Shown here piece by piece: positions 45,131 through 53,669 of a stretch of 64,000 nucleotides of DNA. The notes beneath the pieces are model-generated. The model was not told the origin of the DNA. It made no database searches and was given only the letters and a program-made list of their open reading frames with translations. The position numbers and the translations under genes are program-made. The stretch covers positions 62,001 through 126,000 of the forward strand of contig CAYSFD010000027.1 of the NCBI GenBank assembly GCA_964430565.1, given 5' to 3'. Origin of the DNA: VBDM01 sp964430565 (GTDB lineage: Bacteria; Pseudomonadota; Gammaproteobacteria; Burkholderiales; SG8-39). Positions within the stretch are counted from its first letter, which is position 1. Each line of letters starts with the position of its first letter.

Positions 45131-46093
45131 ATGCAGAGGTTGCTCGTCACCGCCCTCGGTTTCGGCGCGGCCCTTCTCGCCGCCGGGGCAGTCGCCCAGT
45201 CCTATCCCACCAAGCCGGTGAAACTGATCGTCACCTATCCCCCCGGCGGAAGCTCGGATCTGATGGCGCGCGTCTTCGGCCACAAGCTCGGTGAAGTCTG
45301 GGGACAGACCGTGATCATCGAAAGCAAACCTGGCGCCGCGGGCTCGATCGGCATGGATTTCGCGGCCAAACAGGCACCCGACGGCTACAGCTTCGTAGTC
45401 GGCAACCTCGGGCCCGCTGCGGTCAATCCGTTGTTGTCGAAAGTGCCTTACGACATCCAGCGGGATTTCATCGCGATATCGCTCATTTCGACCGGCCCCA
45501 ACATCCTCATCGTCAACCCGGATGTGCCGGCCAAATCGCTGCGCGAGCTGACCGAGCACGCGAAAGCGAGCGCCGGCAAACTCAACTACGGTACGAGCGG
45601 CCCCGGGAGCGTATCGCACCTCACCGGCGCGATGTACCTCAATATCACCGGGATCAAGGCAACAGAGGTTCCCTACAAGGGCGGCGGTCTCGCCATGCCG
45701 GACGTTGTTGCCGGGCACATCCATTACATCTTCTCCGATTCGCTGCCGGCGATGGGATTCATCAAGTCAGGCAGGGTAAGGGCGCTATGCGTGACTGGGC
45801 CCGAGCGCAGCCCGATCCTGCCCGAGGTCCCGCCGTGTGCGGAATCGGTGCCGGGCCTGGTGGCGGTGAACTGGTGGGGTGTGTTCATGCCGGCGGGAAC
45901 CCCGAAGGCGATCACCACAAAGTTCCACACGGATCTCGTCAAGGTCATGCAGGATGGGCATGTGAAAGCCGAGTTCGCCAAGCTGGGCGTGGAGGCAGTC
46001 CACAACACGCCCGAGCAGTTCGTGGCGTTCATGAAGTCGGAGTCGGCGAAATACGCGAAGCTGATCAAGGAGGCGGGGATCAAAGGGAACTAG
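45131..46093 (+). CDS. Bug-type tripartite tricarboxylate transporter solute-binding protein (copy 2)
   Basis: A 320-residue TctC-family periplasmic receptor. The signal peptide runs to about residue 22 (ALLAAGAVAQS), then YPTKPVKLIVTYPPGGSSDLMAR provides the ligand loop, and TEVPYKGGGLAMPDVVAGH the second signature. A GGAGGAAAT site precedes the ATG. It is divergent from the LVIVD-CobW-ThDP-Bug operon across a 128-base gap that should hold both promoters. It differs clearly in sequence from the Bug protein at 39.7 kb, so it is not a recent duplicate. Confidence 0.93.
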   Translation: MQRLLVTALGFGAALLAAGAVAQSYPTKPVKLIVTYPPGGSSDLMARVFGHKLGEVWGQTVIIESKPGAAGSIGMDFAAKQAPDGYSFVVGNLGPAAVNPLLSKVPYDIQRDFIAISLISTGPNILIVNPDVPAKSLRELTEHAKASAGKLNYGTSGPGSVSHLTGAMYLNITGIKATEVPYKGGGLAMPDVVAGHIHYIFSDSLPAMGFIKSGRVRALCVTGPERSPILPEVPPCAESVPGLVAVNWWGVFMPAGTPKAITTKFHTDLVKVMQDGHVKAEFAKLGVEAVHNTPEQFVAFMKSESAKYAKLIKEAGIKGN

Positions 46094-46114
46094 AGGTGGA
46101 CCGCTAAAGACCTT

Positions 46115-46182
46115 CGTCGTCCCCGCGCAAGCGGGGACCCAGTAAAAAACATCGCTGGATTCCCGCTTGCGCGGGAATGACG
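46115..46182. repeat. REP-like doublet (two inverted copies, dRS3-like core)
   Basis: Two 28-base copies of a REP-type element face each other across 12 bases. The left (46115-46142) contains CCCCGCGCAAGCGGGG; the right (46155-46182) contains ATTCCCGCTTGCGCGGGAAT. Aligned in the same orientation the arms differ at only four positions, all transitions. The whole forms a large hairpin between two converging genes. The 20-base right core matches the layout ATTCCC-N8-GGGAAT of the neisserial dRS3 repeat. Confidence 0.85.
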
Positions 46183-46192
46183 AACCCGAACT

Positions 46193-47098
46193 TCAGCGCC
46201 GCGCGCGTTTCTTCCGGGCGCGCGGATTCCCCGCCATGTCTTCGAGCACCGCGCAAACCGCGCCGGTGTCCTCCCCGCCAAACCCCATCGCCATCGCGGC
46301 GTTGTAGATCGGGGCGCTCGCGGCAAATAGCGGGGTCGGGCAGTCGAGTTCCCGCGCGAAATCGGCGATGATGGTCATGTCTTTCTGCCACACCTCGTTC
46401 TTCATCGTAGCCTCGGAATAGTCGCCTTTCACCATCATCGGTCCGCGCACTTGGAACATGCGCGAGCCGCCGGCGCCGCCGGCGACGACCTTCAGAACCA
46501 GCGCGGGATCGAGCCCCGCCTTCATTCCCAGCACCATCGCCTCGGCGGCGGCGACGTTGTGGATAGCGACGAGCAGATTGGCGACGAATTTCATCTTCGA
46601 TCCGCTTCCGAAGGCCCCGACGTAGTAGTTCGCGCTGGTGAAGCCCGCGAGCACCGGCACGATCCTGCGGTACGCAGCGCGGTCGCCGCTGGCGTAGATG
46701 AGCAGATCCTTGACCCGAGCCTGCGCGCCAGTGCCGCTCAAGGGGCAGTCGAGCAGGATGGCGCCGCGCCTGGCGAGAGCGTCGCGCGCGGCTGCCTTTA
46801 CCGCGATCGGCAGCGTGCTCGTCTCGATGACGATGGTGCCGCGCTTGGCGGACGCAGCGAGCTCGGCAGCGACTTCGGTCAACGCGCGGGCTGACGGAAG
46901 CGAAGTGACGATAATGTCGGTTCGTCTTGCGACATCGCGCAGGCTTCGCGCGGCGACTCCGCCGGAGCGCGCGTGCTCGGCGCGCCGCCGCGGCACAACG
47001 TCGTAGCCGACGACGCGGAATCCCACGCGGCCGAGGTTGAACGACATCGCCGAGCCCATGATGCCGAGCCCGACCATTCCCACGACTTGCTGCGCCAT
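46193..47098 (-). CDS. 3-hydroxyisobutyrate dehydrogenase-like NAD(P) oxidoreductase (copy 1)
   Basis: A 301-residue beta-hydroxyacid dehydrogenase. The NAD(P) site is VGMVGLGIMGSAMSFNL near residues 5-21, the substrate motif is DCPLSGTGAQAR near 120, and the catalytic Lys lies in GSGSKMKFVANLL near 175. The C-terminal helical domain has WQKDMTIIADFA. I start at the ATG giving MAQQVVGMVG, 42 codons inside the longest frame, preceded by GAGGAACC. Its substrate is unknown. The gene sits beyond the second Bug gene and probably reduces or oxidises a branched hydroxy acid. Confidence 0.9.
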   Translation of the reverse strand: MAQQVVGMVGLGIMGSAMSFNLGRVGFRVVGYDVVPRRRAEHARSGGVAARSLRDVARRTDIIVTSLPSARALTEVAAELAASAKRGTIVIETSTLPIAVKAAARDALARRGAILLDCPLSGTGAQARVKDLLIYASGDRAAYRRIVPVLAGFTSANYYVGAFGSGSKMKFVANLLVAIHNVAAAEAMVLGMKAGLDPALVLKVVAGGAGGSRMFQVRGPMMVKGDYSEATMKNEVWQKDMTIIADFARELDCPTPLFAASAPIYNAAMAMGFGGEDTGAVCAVLEDMAGNPRARKKRARR

Positions 47099-47127
47099 TT
47101 CCGGTTCCTCCTCGTCCCGCATTCTAG

Positions 47128-47604
47128 CTACGCCCGGCATCGTACAGGCAGGTAGCCAGGGGGGATGTTGGTCTTGCTCTCGCCCTTGATTGTCATCTTC
47201 TCCGGCGCAGTGGCGTAACCGCACACCCAGGTCACGGGAACAATGGGCGCGTCTTCCACGACGGCCGGGCGGAGGGTGAGGACTTTGCCGCGGATGGCGC
47301 CATTCGCACGGTTGCCGAAAGTAATGTGAATGGCGCCACCCTGGATCGCCACTGAGCTGATGGTGTTGTTGACGATCTTATCGGCGACGGGCAACCCGGC
47401 TGCGGCGTTGTCGGCGGGAAAACTCTGCAGAAAGGCCCACGAAGCGGCTACCGGCGGCTTCGCGATGTCGGCGAGCGGCAGGGCCTCGGCGATCTGATCC
47501 CGAATGAACTTGTCCTGGTAGGTGGGAATCGCCAGGAGCGCCAGAATGGCCAGGATCCCAACGACGACCATCAACTCGAGCAGGGTAAAGCCGCGATCGC
47601 ACAT
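47128..47604 (-). CDS. Type IV pilin-like protein (orphan)
   Basis: A 158-residue prepilin. The five-residue leader MCDRG is followed by the cleavage site G/F and the helical core FTLLELMVVVGILAILALLAIP, with the conserved Glu at position 5 of the mature protein. A C-terminal pair of cysteines (WVCGYA and PVRCRA) would form the D-region disulfide loop of a pilin. No assembly genes (pilB, pilC, pilD, pilQ) are nearby, so it relies on machinery elsewhere. It may be a major or minor pilin; those cannot be told apart from this sequence. It faces away from the HyuA gene. Confidence 0.85.
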   Translation of the reverse strand: MCDRGFTLLELMVVVGILAILALLAIPTYQDKFIRDQIAEALPLADIAKPPVAASWAFLQSFPADNAAAGLPVADKIVNNTISSVAIQGGAIHITFGNRANGAIRGKVLTLRPAVVEDAPIVPVTWVCGYATAPEKMTIKGESKTNIPPGYLPVRCRA

Positions 47605-47868
47605 GGCCTGCGCGAGTCAGCGCGCGCCGGATCGCGTAAGCATGAGCATGATGCTTCCTGTACGCACGGATCTGTGAATGCTCCCTGGGATTGAGCCAAT
47701 TCGCGACGACCACCCGCCGCGTAGTCTACAACAAGGGTGTGACTCTGCTCATTCGGACTCACCTGCGGGCTCAGACTGACGCCTTCGAATCGATCGCTTT
47801 CCGGTCTTCCACGCTGCGAGGGACCAAAAATACGCTACCATCCCGCCCTCAATCCAGCGGGGTTCGAT

Positions 47869-49974
47869 GTGGTGGGTTTTCTCGTCGGCGTCGACATCGG
47901 CGGCACCTTCACCGACTGTGTGGTGCTCGGACGCGGCGGCAGCATCACCGCAACCAAAGCGCCCTCCACGCCGGGGAATTTCGCCGAAGGCATGATCGCG
48001 GCGATGCGCGTCGCGGCGGATGAGCTCGGGCTTTCGTTCGAGGATTTTTGCGCGCGAATTAAGGTTCTTACTCACGGCACCACGGTCGGCACCAACGCGC
48101 TCATCCAGAGAAAGGGCGCGAAAGTCGGTCTCATCACGACCAAGGGTCACGAGGACGCGATTCACATTATGCGCGGCTCGCGCGGCGTCACCTCCCGCGA
48201 CCTGCGCAAGGTGGTCCATTTTCCCGAGAGCCAGAAACCCGATCCGATCGTTCCCAAGCGCCTCATTGAAGGCGTGTCGGAACGCGTCGATTGCTTCGGC
48301 GAGGCGATCGTGTCGCTCAACGAAGCGCAAGCCGAGGCGGCAATCCGAAACCTGGTCGCGCAAGGCGTGGAGGCGATCGCGGTATGTTTTCTGTGGTCGT
48401 TCCTGCGCCCCGAGCACGAGCTGCGCGTGAAGGAAATGATCCGCCGCATCGCACCGGGGGTGTTCGTCTCCTGCTCGGTCGATATCGCGCCCAAATGGGG
48501 CGAGTACGAGCGCACGACCGCCGCCGTGCTCAACGCCTATATCGGGCCGGTGATGGCGAAATACCTCGGCAACCTCGACGCTCGGCTGAAAAGCGCCGGC
48601 TACCGCCATCCGTTGCAGATCGCGCAATGCGCCGGCGGCTCGGTGTCGGTTGACAAGGCAGTCAACTCACCTTTGCTTACGCTTGATTCCGGCCCCGTTT
48701 CCGGCGTCGCGGGCTCGGTGTACCTCGGCAAGCTCATGGGCATCGAGCACATCATTACCACCGACATGGGCGGTACGTCCTTTGACGTGGGCATCGTCTA
48801 CGAGGGGCGCCCTCAGTATTCGTTCGTTTCGAATGTCGCGCAGTACGAGTACTTCCTCCCCAAAGTGGACATTCAGGCGATCGGTTCGGGCGGAGGATCG
48901 CTTGCTCGCGTCGATACGGGGACGAAGACGCTTCAGGTGGGGCCCGAATCGGCGGGGGCCGACCCCGGCCCCGCGTGCTACGGCAGGGGAAACATGACTC
49001 CGACCGTAACGGACGCCGACGTCGTGCTCGGCACGATCAACCCGGATAACTTCCTTGGCGGGCGCATCAAGCTCGATCGCGCCAAGGCGGTCGAAGCCGT
49101 GCAGCGGGTTGCCGATGCGCTCGGGCTTTCGCTTCTTGAGACCGCGAGCGGCATCGCGCGCGTCGCCGAGTTCAAGATGGCCGACCTCATCCGCAAGATG
49201 ACCGTGGAAAAGGGCTTCGACCCGCGCGACTTCACGCTATTTGCCTTCGGCGGCGCCGGCCCGGCGCACGCCGGCGTGTTTGGCGCCGAGTTGGGTGTCA
49301 AGAAAGTCATCGTTCCTCAGAAACAGGTCGCCTCGACCTGGTGCGCGTTCGGCGCGGCCTCGGCCGATATGCTGCACGTCTACGAACGGGCCGACATTCA
49401 GGCGAGCCCTTTCGACCCCGCGCGCGTGAATCGGACGCTGGAAGCGCTCGAAGCGCGCGCCCACGAACAGATGGAACGCGACGGCATTGCGCGCGCGCGC
49501 CGGCGACTGCAGTTTTCGCTCGACATGCGCCACAAAGGCCAGATCAACGAAGTCGAGGTGATGCTGCCCGAGGCGCGGTTGAATGAGAGATTTCTCGAGA
49601 AGCTGCGCGAGCGCTTCTACGGGCGCTACGAGCAGCTTTTCGGCAAGGGTTCGTCCTACCGGGATGCGGGAATCGAAATCGTGACCTCGCGGCTGCGCGC
49701 AAGCGCGCCGACGCCGCGACCGAAGTTGAGGCGCGCACGCACGCTCACCAAGCGCATCGCGCCGCAGGCCGCACGCGGCAAGCGCGAGATCTGGTGGCCG
49801 GAGCTGAAGCGCAAGGTGAGCACCCCGATCTACGACGGCGCATTGCTCGTTCCCGGCAACCGCATCAAGGGGCCAACGGTGGTCGAGACAAGCGACACGA
49901 CGATTGTCGTGCACCCGGGGCGGACGCTAGGAGTGGATGTGTTCGCGAATTTCGAGATTGAGTTTCAGCCGTGA
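47869..49974 (+). CDS. Hydantoinase/oxoprolinase family protein, subunit A (HyuA-like)
   Basis: A 701-residue HyuA/acetone-carboxylase-beta-type ATPase. The N-terminus has the ASKHA phosphate-binding phrase FLVGVDIGGTFTDCVVL, followed by LTHGTTVGTNALIQRKGA, and the second nucleotide segment TTDMGGTSFDVGIVYEG near the middle. Together with a HyuB subunit it would use ATP to open or carboxylate a carbonyl compound, as in 5-oxoprolinase, hydantoinase or acetophenone carboxylase. The first start is GTG (two in tandem). The natural partner is at 53,670, separated by three unrelated genes on the other strand. Confidence 0.88.
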   Translation: MVGFLVGVDIGGTFTDCVVLGRGGSITATKAPSTPGNFAEGMIAAMRVAADELGLSFEDFCARIKVLTHGTTVGTNALIQRKGAKVGLITTKGHEDAIHIMRGSRGVTSRDLRKVVHFPESQKPDPIVPKRLIEGVSERVDCFGEAIVSLNEAQAEAAIRNLVAQGVEAIAVCFLWSFLRPEHELRVKEMIRRIAPGVFVSCSVDIAPKWGEYERTTAAVLNAYIGPVMAKYLGNLDARLKSAGYRHPLQIAQCAGGSVSVDKAVNSPLLTLDSGPVSGVAGSVYLGKLMGIEHIITTDMGGTSFDVGIVYEGRPQYSFVSNVAQYEYFLPKVDIQAIGSGGGSLARVDTGTKTLQVGPESAGADPGPACYGRGNMTPTVTDADVVLGTINPDNFLGGRIKLDRAKAVEAVQRVADALGLSLLETASGIARVAEFKMADLIRKMTVEKGFDPRDFTLFAFGGAGPAHAGVFGAELGVKKVIVPQKQVASTWCAFGAASADMLHVYERADIQASPFDPARVNRTLEALEARAHEQMERDGIARARRRLQFSLDMRHKGQINEVEVMLPEARLNERFLEKLRERFYGRYEQLFGKGSSYRDAGIEIVTSRLRASAPTPRPKLRRARTLTKRIAPQAARGKREIWWPELKRKVSTPIYDGALLVPGNRIKGPTVVETSDTTIVVHPGRTLGVDVFANFEIEFQP

Positions 49975-50030
49975 CGACGGCTTCGGGAGGAGCGGCGGCG
50001 CGCGTGCTCTGCGCCACCACAGAGTCCGAA

Positions 50031-50058
50031 CTGGATTCCCGCTTTTCGCGGGGATGAC
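50031..50058. repeat. Single REP-like element
   Basis: CTGGATTCCCGCTTTTCGCGGGGATGAC is a single copy of the 46-kb element, in the same orientation as the right arm there, with an altered loop (GCTTTTCGCG) and a 5-bp core stem CCCGC/GCGGG. It lies 56 bases after the HyuA stop and may stabilise its mRNA or stop transcription. Confidence 0.75.
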
Positions 50059-50074
50059 ATCTTCAGAGGTTAGC

Positions 50075-50731
50075 TTAGATGTTGCTCGAGGCGGTGCGGC
50101 ATTTCGCGATGTCCATGTCGGACATCACCGGCTTGATGACGCACTCGCGCTGGAGCTCTTCCTGGCGGCGCTTGTTTTCGGACTCGCGCTGGGCCAGGCG
50201 GACTTTTTCCTCGCTCTTTTTGCGTTCGGCCTCTGCGGCGGCCGCCTTTTTCGCGTCGGCTTGCGCCTTGCGCGCGTCGGTTTCCTGCTCGAAGCGCTTC
50301 TGCAGCGCGGCGAGCTCTTCGCTTCTCTTGCGATCTCCCGCGCTCGGTTCGGTGTTGCCTGCGGCCGGCTGAGACAGCGCAGCCACGGCCATACCTGTCG
50401 CCGCGCCTGCGGCAACGGCCGAAGCATTCGTCGGCTGCTGTTGCTGCTGTTGCTGGACTTGAGAACGCGTACGGCTGCCCAGATCGACATTAATTCCGCG
50501 ATCGCTGCGGGCCTGCTCGCTGTCTCGGCGCTTTTTCGCTTCCTGTTCCTTCGCTTCGTCGTCTTTCTTTTTTCTGGCCTCTTCTTCGTGCTTCTTTGCC
50601 GGGGTGGAATTCGACGGCTTCGAGCTGCTCGAAGAACTCGAACGGCCCTTCTTTGCGTGAGCGTCGGCAGCGACGGCTGCGAAGCATACTGACAGGACTG
50701 TGAGCGCAAGGCTCTTGGTGAGGGTTTGCAT
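50075..50731 (-). CDS. Hypothetical exported low-complexity coiled-coil protein
   Basis: A 218-residue protein with no family I recognise. A signal peptide (MQTLTKSLALTVLSVCFAAVAADAHA) is followed by KKGR, a run of seven serines, a Lys/Glu-rich helix, a run of eight glutamines near residue 98, an Ala/Gly-rich hydrophobic stretch, then a long Lys/Glu/Arg helix (about 140-200) likely to form a coiled coil. A short C-terminal tail holds two Cys (ECVIKP, AKCRTA). It is highly charged and probably periplasmic. The ATG follows GGGAGGAAG. A TolA-like role is conceivable but unsupported. Confidence 0.75.
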   Translation of the reverse strand: MQTLTKSLALTVLSVCFAAVAADAHAKKGRSSSSSSSKPSNSTPAKKHEEEARKKKDDEAKEQEAKKRRDSEQARSDRGINVDLGSRTRSQVQQQQQQQPTNASAVAAGAATGMAVAALSQPAAGNTEPSAGDRKRSEELAALQKRFEQETDARKAQADAKKAAAAEAERKKSEEKVRLAQRESENKRRQEELQRECVIKPVMSDMDIAKCRTASSNI

Positions 50732-50928
50732 TGCTTCCTCCCTGCGGGGCTGCGGCCGGGATTCCGGCGCGACGAGACGTAATTCTAGGCCCCCGGTCTT
50801 GCTCTCGCGATGATAGATGTCACGCTGGCGAGCACTCTCCTCGTCCGAGCGTGACAAATTTACTACCGGCGAGAAAGATTCTTGGCTATAAGCGCGCCCG
50901 CGCTCAGTCCAGCAGCCCCTGGGCACGG

Positions 50929-52956
50929 TCACTCGACGAGGGTCGCAGGGTCGATCTTGTCGAGTAGCGGCGGCAAGGGGCAGTCGAGCACCGCGCCCGC
51001 CAGACGCAGGAGCTCCGCCTCGATGATGCGGATCGAGCCGTCGTAGGTCGCGGTCGCGAACAGCCCTTTGATGAGGAGCGCCTGCGCGAGCGGCGCGAGC
51101 CCGCGCAGTTCCTCAAGCGATCGGGCGATCGCCTCGAGCTTCAGAGCGCCGCGCGCAAGCGCCGAGGCGTTGGCAAACCCTGCTTCGCGCGCCCCGACCG
51201 CGAAAGCCGCGCCGGACTCCTTTTCGAGCTCTGCGGCGGTGTTGCCTCGCGCACCTGCTTGCGCGACGAGCGATAGCAGCACGATTGCATGCTCCCGCGC
51301 GGCGGAAAGTGCTGCGTATTTCGGCGCGCGCGCGCGCGCGCGGGCCGCGAGCTGCGCGCGCACGAGCGTCAGCACGATGAACTGGTGCACCGACATGCGC
51401 CGATCGGCGTGGATCACGGCTTCGAATCCGGCGATCAAATCGCGTTTCGCGTCCGCGGTGGCCGATTTTATGGCCGGCAGTGCGAGGTCGACGACGGCGA
51501 GGTGAAACGCCGGGCTGAGCGCGCGCGTGAGCGGTGCAATGTCGAGCGCCGCGGCGGCAAGGGCGTTCAATCCCTTGGCCTTGAGTGCATCGAGCTGCGC
51601 ACGCATGAGGTCGGCCTTATGGGCGAGAAGCAGCGAGATCACCGCTCCCCGCGCGCCCTCGGGTTCGCGGACGCGTTTGCGAAGCGCCTCGGGCAATGCG
51701 CTGAGCAGGCGCGCAGCGTAGTCCATCTTCCCGGCGTCGAGCTGCCCGACGAGCGCTGCGCTCTCCGCAGGCGAGCGCTCCCACGAACCCCTCCGGTCGC
51801 CGCTGCGGCGCTCATCGGGCGAGGGGAGGGTCGCCGCCGCTGTAAGCACGCCGAGCGCCGCTTCGCGGCGATCCGGGGCCTCTTCCTGCTCCGGTTGTGG
51901 GCGCGCGGCGCGGTAGCGGGCCGGGGCGAAGCCCGGTCGTACGCGCGCGATACGCTCTTCCAGAGGCGGGTGCGTGTCGAAAAGACCTCCGAACCAGACA
52001 CCGATCGCCTGGCCGAAATACATGTGCGCCATCTCCTCCGCGTAGCGGTTCGAGATCCGGGCGCCCTCCGGGGCAAGGCCGATCTGGTCGAGGGCCCCGG
52101 CCAGCCCGTCGGGATTGCGCGTGAACTGCACGCTCAATGCGTCGGCGAGGAATTCCCGCTGCCGCGACACCGCCGCCTTGATGAGGCGCGCGAAGAACAG
52201 CCCTACGTAGCCGATGATAAAAAGCGCGAGGCCGACGACGAAGATCCCGCCCGAAGCGCTATCCTTGCGCCCGCGGCTCTGCGAAACGCTGCGCATGACG
52301 AAAGCGCCGATCGCGCTGAGGAAGACTATTCCTTCGAGGACACCCAGCATGCGCACGTTGAGCCGCATGTCGCCGTTGAGGATATGGCTGAACTCGTGGC
52401 CGATCACCCCCTGCAGCTCGTCGCGGCCGAGCGTGTCCAGCGTGCCACGCGTCACCGCGACGACCGCGTTCGAGACGTCATACCCGGCGGCGAAGGCGTT
52501 GATGCCCGCCTCCTCGTCCATGACGTAGACCTTGGGCACGCGCACGCCGGAGGCGATCGCCATCTCCTCGACGACGTTGAGCAGCCTGCGCTCCAGCGGA
52601 TCGTCGGCGTTCGGCGAGACCGGCCGGGCGCCGATCATCTCGGCGATCTTCTCGCCGCCGCCCCCGAGCTTGACGATGCTCCACAGGCTTACCGCGAGGA
52701 TCAGGCCCGCCGTGCCGAGCGCGGTGGCGGCGAGCAATCCGGGCGGAACGAGCTTCAGCCAACCGCCTGCCGCGCGCGCGGCAGGCGCTGCGCGGGCGAA
52801 GTCGTCGAAGCGCACCTGGAGGTAGACTGCGGAGGCGAGGGTCACGACCGCGAGCACCACTGCCGCGACTGCGAGCAGATAAAGAAGCACGAGGACGTGG
52901 GTCGCGCGGCGCGCCGCTGCCTGCTGCTCGAAAAAGCTGGCCGCCACGGCGGCCAC
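50929..52956 (-). CDS. M48-family membrane metallopeptidase with C-terminal extension
   Basis: A 675-residue HtpX-like inner-membrane zinc protease. Two helices occupy 20-46 and 70-92; the catalytic HEFSH lies near residue 187 in GVIGHEFSHILNGD with the third ligand Glu expected in REFLADALS. Two further helices follow. After the DTHPPLEERI segment (about 340) comes about 330 residues with no protease motif, Ala/Leu-rich and helical, that include a repeated ARARARA run. That extension resembles TerB-like helical sequence but I would not assign it. It starts with GTG, two bases after lemA. Membrane quality control is the likely role. Confidence 0.85.
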   Translation of the reverse strand: MAAVAASFFEQQAAARRATHVLVLLYLLAVAAVVLAVVTLASAVYLQVRFDDFARAAPAARAAGGWLKLVPPGLLAATALGTAGLILAVSLWSIVKLGGGGEKIAEMIGARPVSPNADDPLERRLLNVVEEMAIASGVRVPKVYVMDEEAGINAFAAGYDVSNAVVAVTRGTLDTLGRDELQGVIGHEFSHILNGDMRLNVRMLGVLEGIVFLSAIGAFVMRSVSQSRGRKDSASGGIFVVGLALFIIGYVGLFFARLIKAAVSRQREFLADALSVQFTRNPDGLAGALDQIGLAPEGARISNRYAEEMAHMYFGQAIGVWFGGLFDTHPPLEERIARVRPGFAPARYRAARPQPEQEEAPDRREAALGVLTAAATLPSPDERRSGDRRGSWERSPAESAALVGQLDAGKMDYAARLLSALPEALRKRVREPEGARGAVISLLLAHKADLMRAQLDALKAKGLNALAAAALDIAPLTRALSPAFHLAVVDLALPAIKSATADAKRDLIAGFEAVIHADRRMSVHQFIVLTLVRAQLAARARARAPKYAALSAAREHAIVLLSLVAQAGARGNTAAELEKESGAAFAVGAREAGFANASALARGALKLEAIARSLEELRGLAPLAQALLIKGLFATATYDGSIRIIEAELLRLAGAVLDCPLPPLLDKIDPATLVE
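51324..51342. repeat. GC dinucleotide tract inside the M48 peptidase gene
   Basis: Nine GC units in tandem plus one G, in the frame of the M48 gene, encode Ala-Arg repeats on the minus strand. It is a simple-sequence tract prone to slippage. Confidence 0.9.
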
Positions 52957-52958
52957 CC

Positions 52959-53555
52959 TTACTTGAAGGAAACCTTGGGCGCCTTGCGTTCTTCCGCCGA
53001 CTCGGTGGCCTGGAGGAGTTCCGCCTCCTTGAAGCTGAACATTCCCGCGAAGATGCTGTCCGGGAACGATTCGCGCCGGGTGTTGTACTCCATCACCGCG
53101 TCGTTATACGCCTGACGCGCGAAGCCGACCTTGTTCTCGGTGCTCGTCAGTTCCTCCTGGACCTGCAGGACGTTCTGGTTCGCCTTCAGGTCGGGATACG
53201 CCTCGAAGACCGCGAGCAGCCGCCCGAGCGCGCCGCCGAGCACGCCCTCGGCCTGCGCAAGTCCCTGCATCGCCCCCGGATCGCCGGGCGCCGCCGCCGC
53301 GCGCTGCGACGCCGTGAGCGCCGCGCCGCGCGCCGCGATTACCGCCTCGAGAGTCTGCCGCTCGTGGGCGAGATAGCCCTTCGCCGCCTCGACCAGGTTG
53401 GGGATGAGATCGTAACGTCGCTTCAGTTGCACGTCGATTTGCGCGAATCCGTTCTTGTAGCGGTTGCGCAGCGCCACCAGGCGGTTGTAGATCACGACCG
53501 CGAAAAACACGATCGCGACGACGAGGCCCAGGAAAGTCCATCCTCCGTTGCTCAT
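52959..53555 (-). CDS. lemA: LemA family protein
   Basis: A 198-residue LemA protein: one N-terminal transmembrane helix (about 8-24), then YNRLVALRNRYKNGFAQIDVQLKRRYDLIPNL as the family signature, and a three-helix cytoplasmic bundle rich in EE and QA. LemA often sits beside M48 HtpX-like proteases and is thought to help membrane-protein turnover, though its role is not settled. It is upstream of the M48 gene by 3 bases and divergent from HyuB. Confidence 0.93.
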   Translation of the reverse strand: MSNGGWTFLGLVVAIVFFAVVIYNRLVALRNRYKNGFAQIDVQLKRRYDLIPNLVEAAKGYLAHERQTLEAVIAARGAALTASQRAAAAPGDPGAMQGLAQAEGVLGGALGRLLAVFEAYPDLKANQNVLQVQEELTSTENKVGFARQAYNDAVMEYNTRRESFPDSIFAGMFSFKEAELLQATESAEERKAPKVSFK

Positions 53556-53669
53556 GCGTCCTCCTGCGAGTTGGCGCTTCAGCGGCTAATATACCAGCAT
53601 GCTCCGTTGCTGCCGAGCGCAGATCCGCCGCGCCGAGCGCCGAGCTGCAGAACGCAAGGAGAGAATCCC

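Noticed and set aside
46104..46391. Short minus-strand frame ending with VIPAQAGIQ-type sequence
   Set aside because: This peptide is the well-known translation of a REP-type repeat and overlaps the dehydrogenase gene; it is not a gene.
51289..53115. Open frame of about 600 codons on the plus strand opposite the M48/LemA pair
   Set aside because: Arg-rich shadow sequence spanning two real genes and the gap between them; not consistent with a protein.
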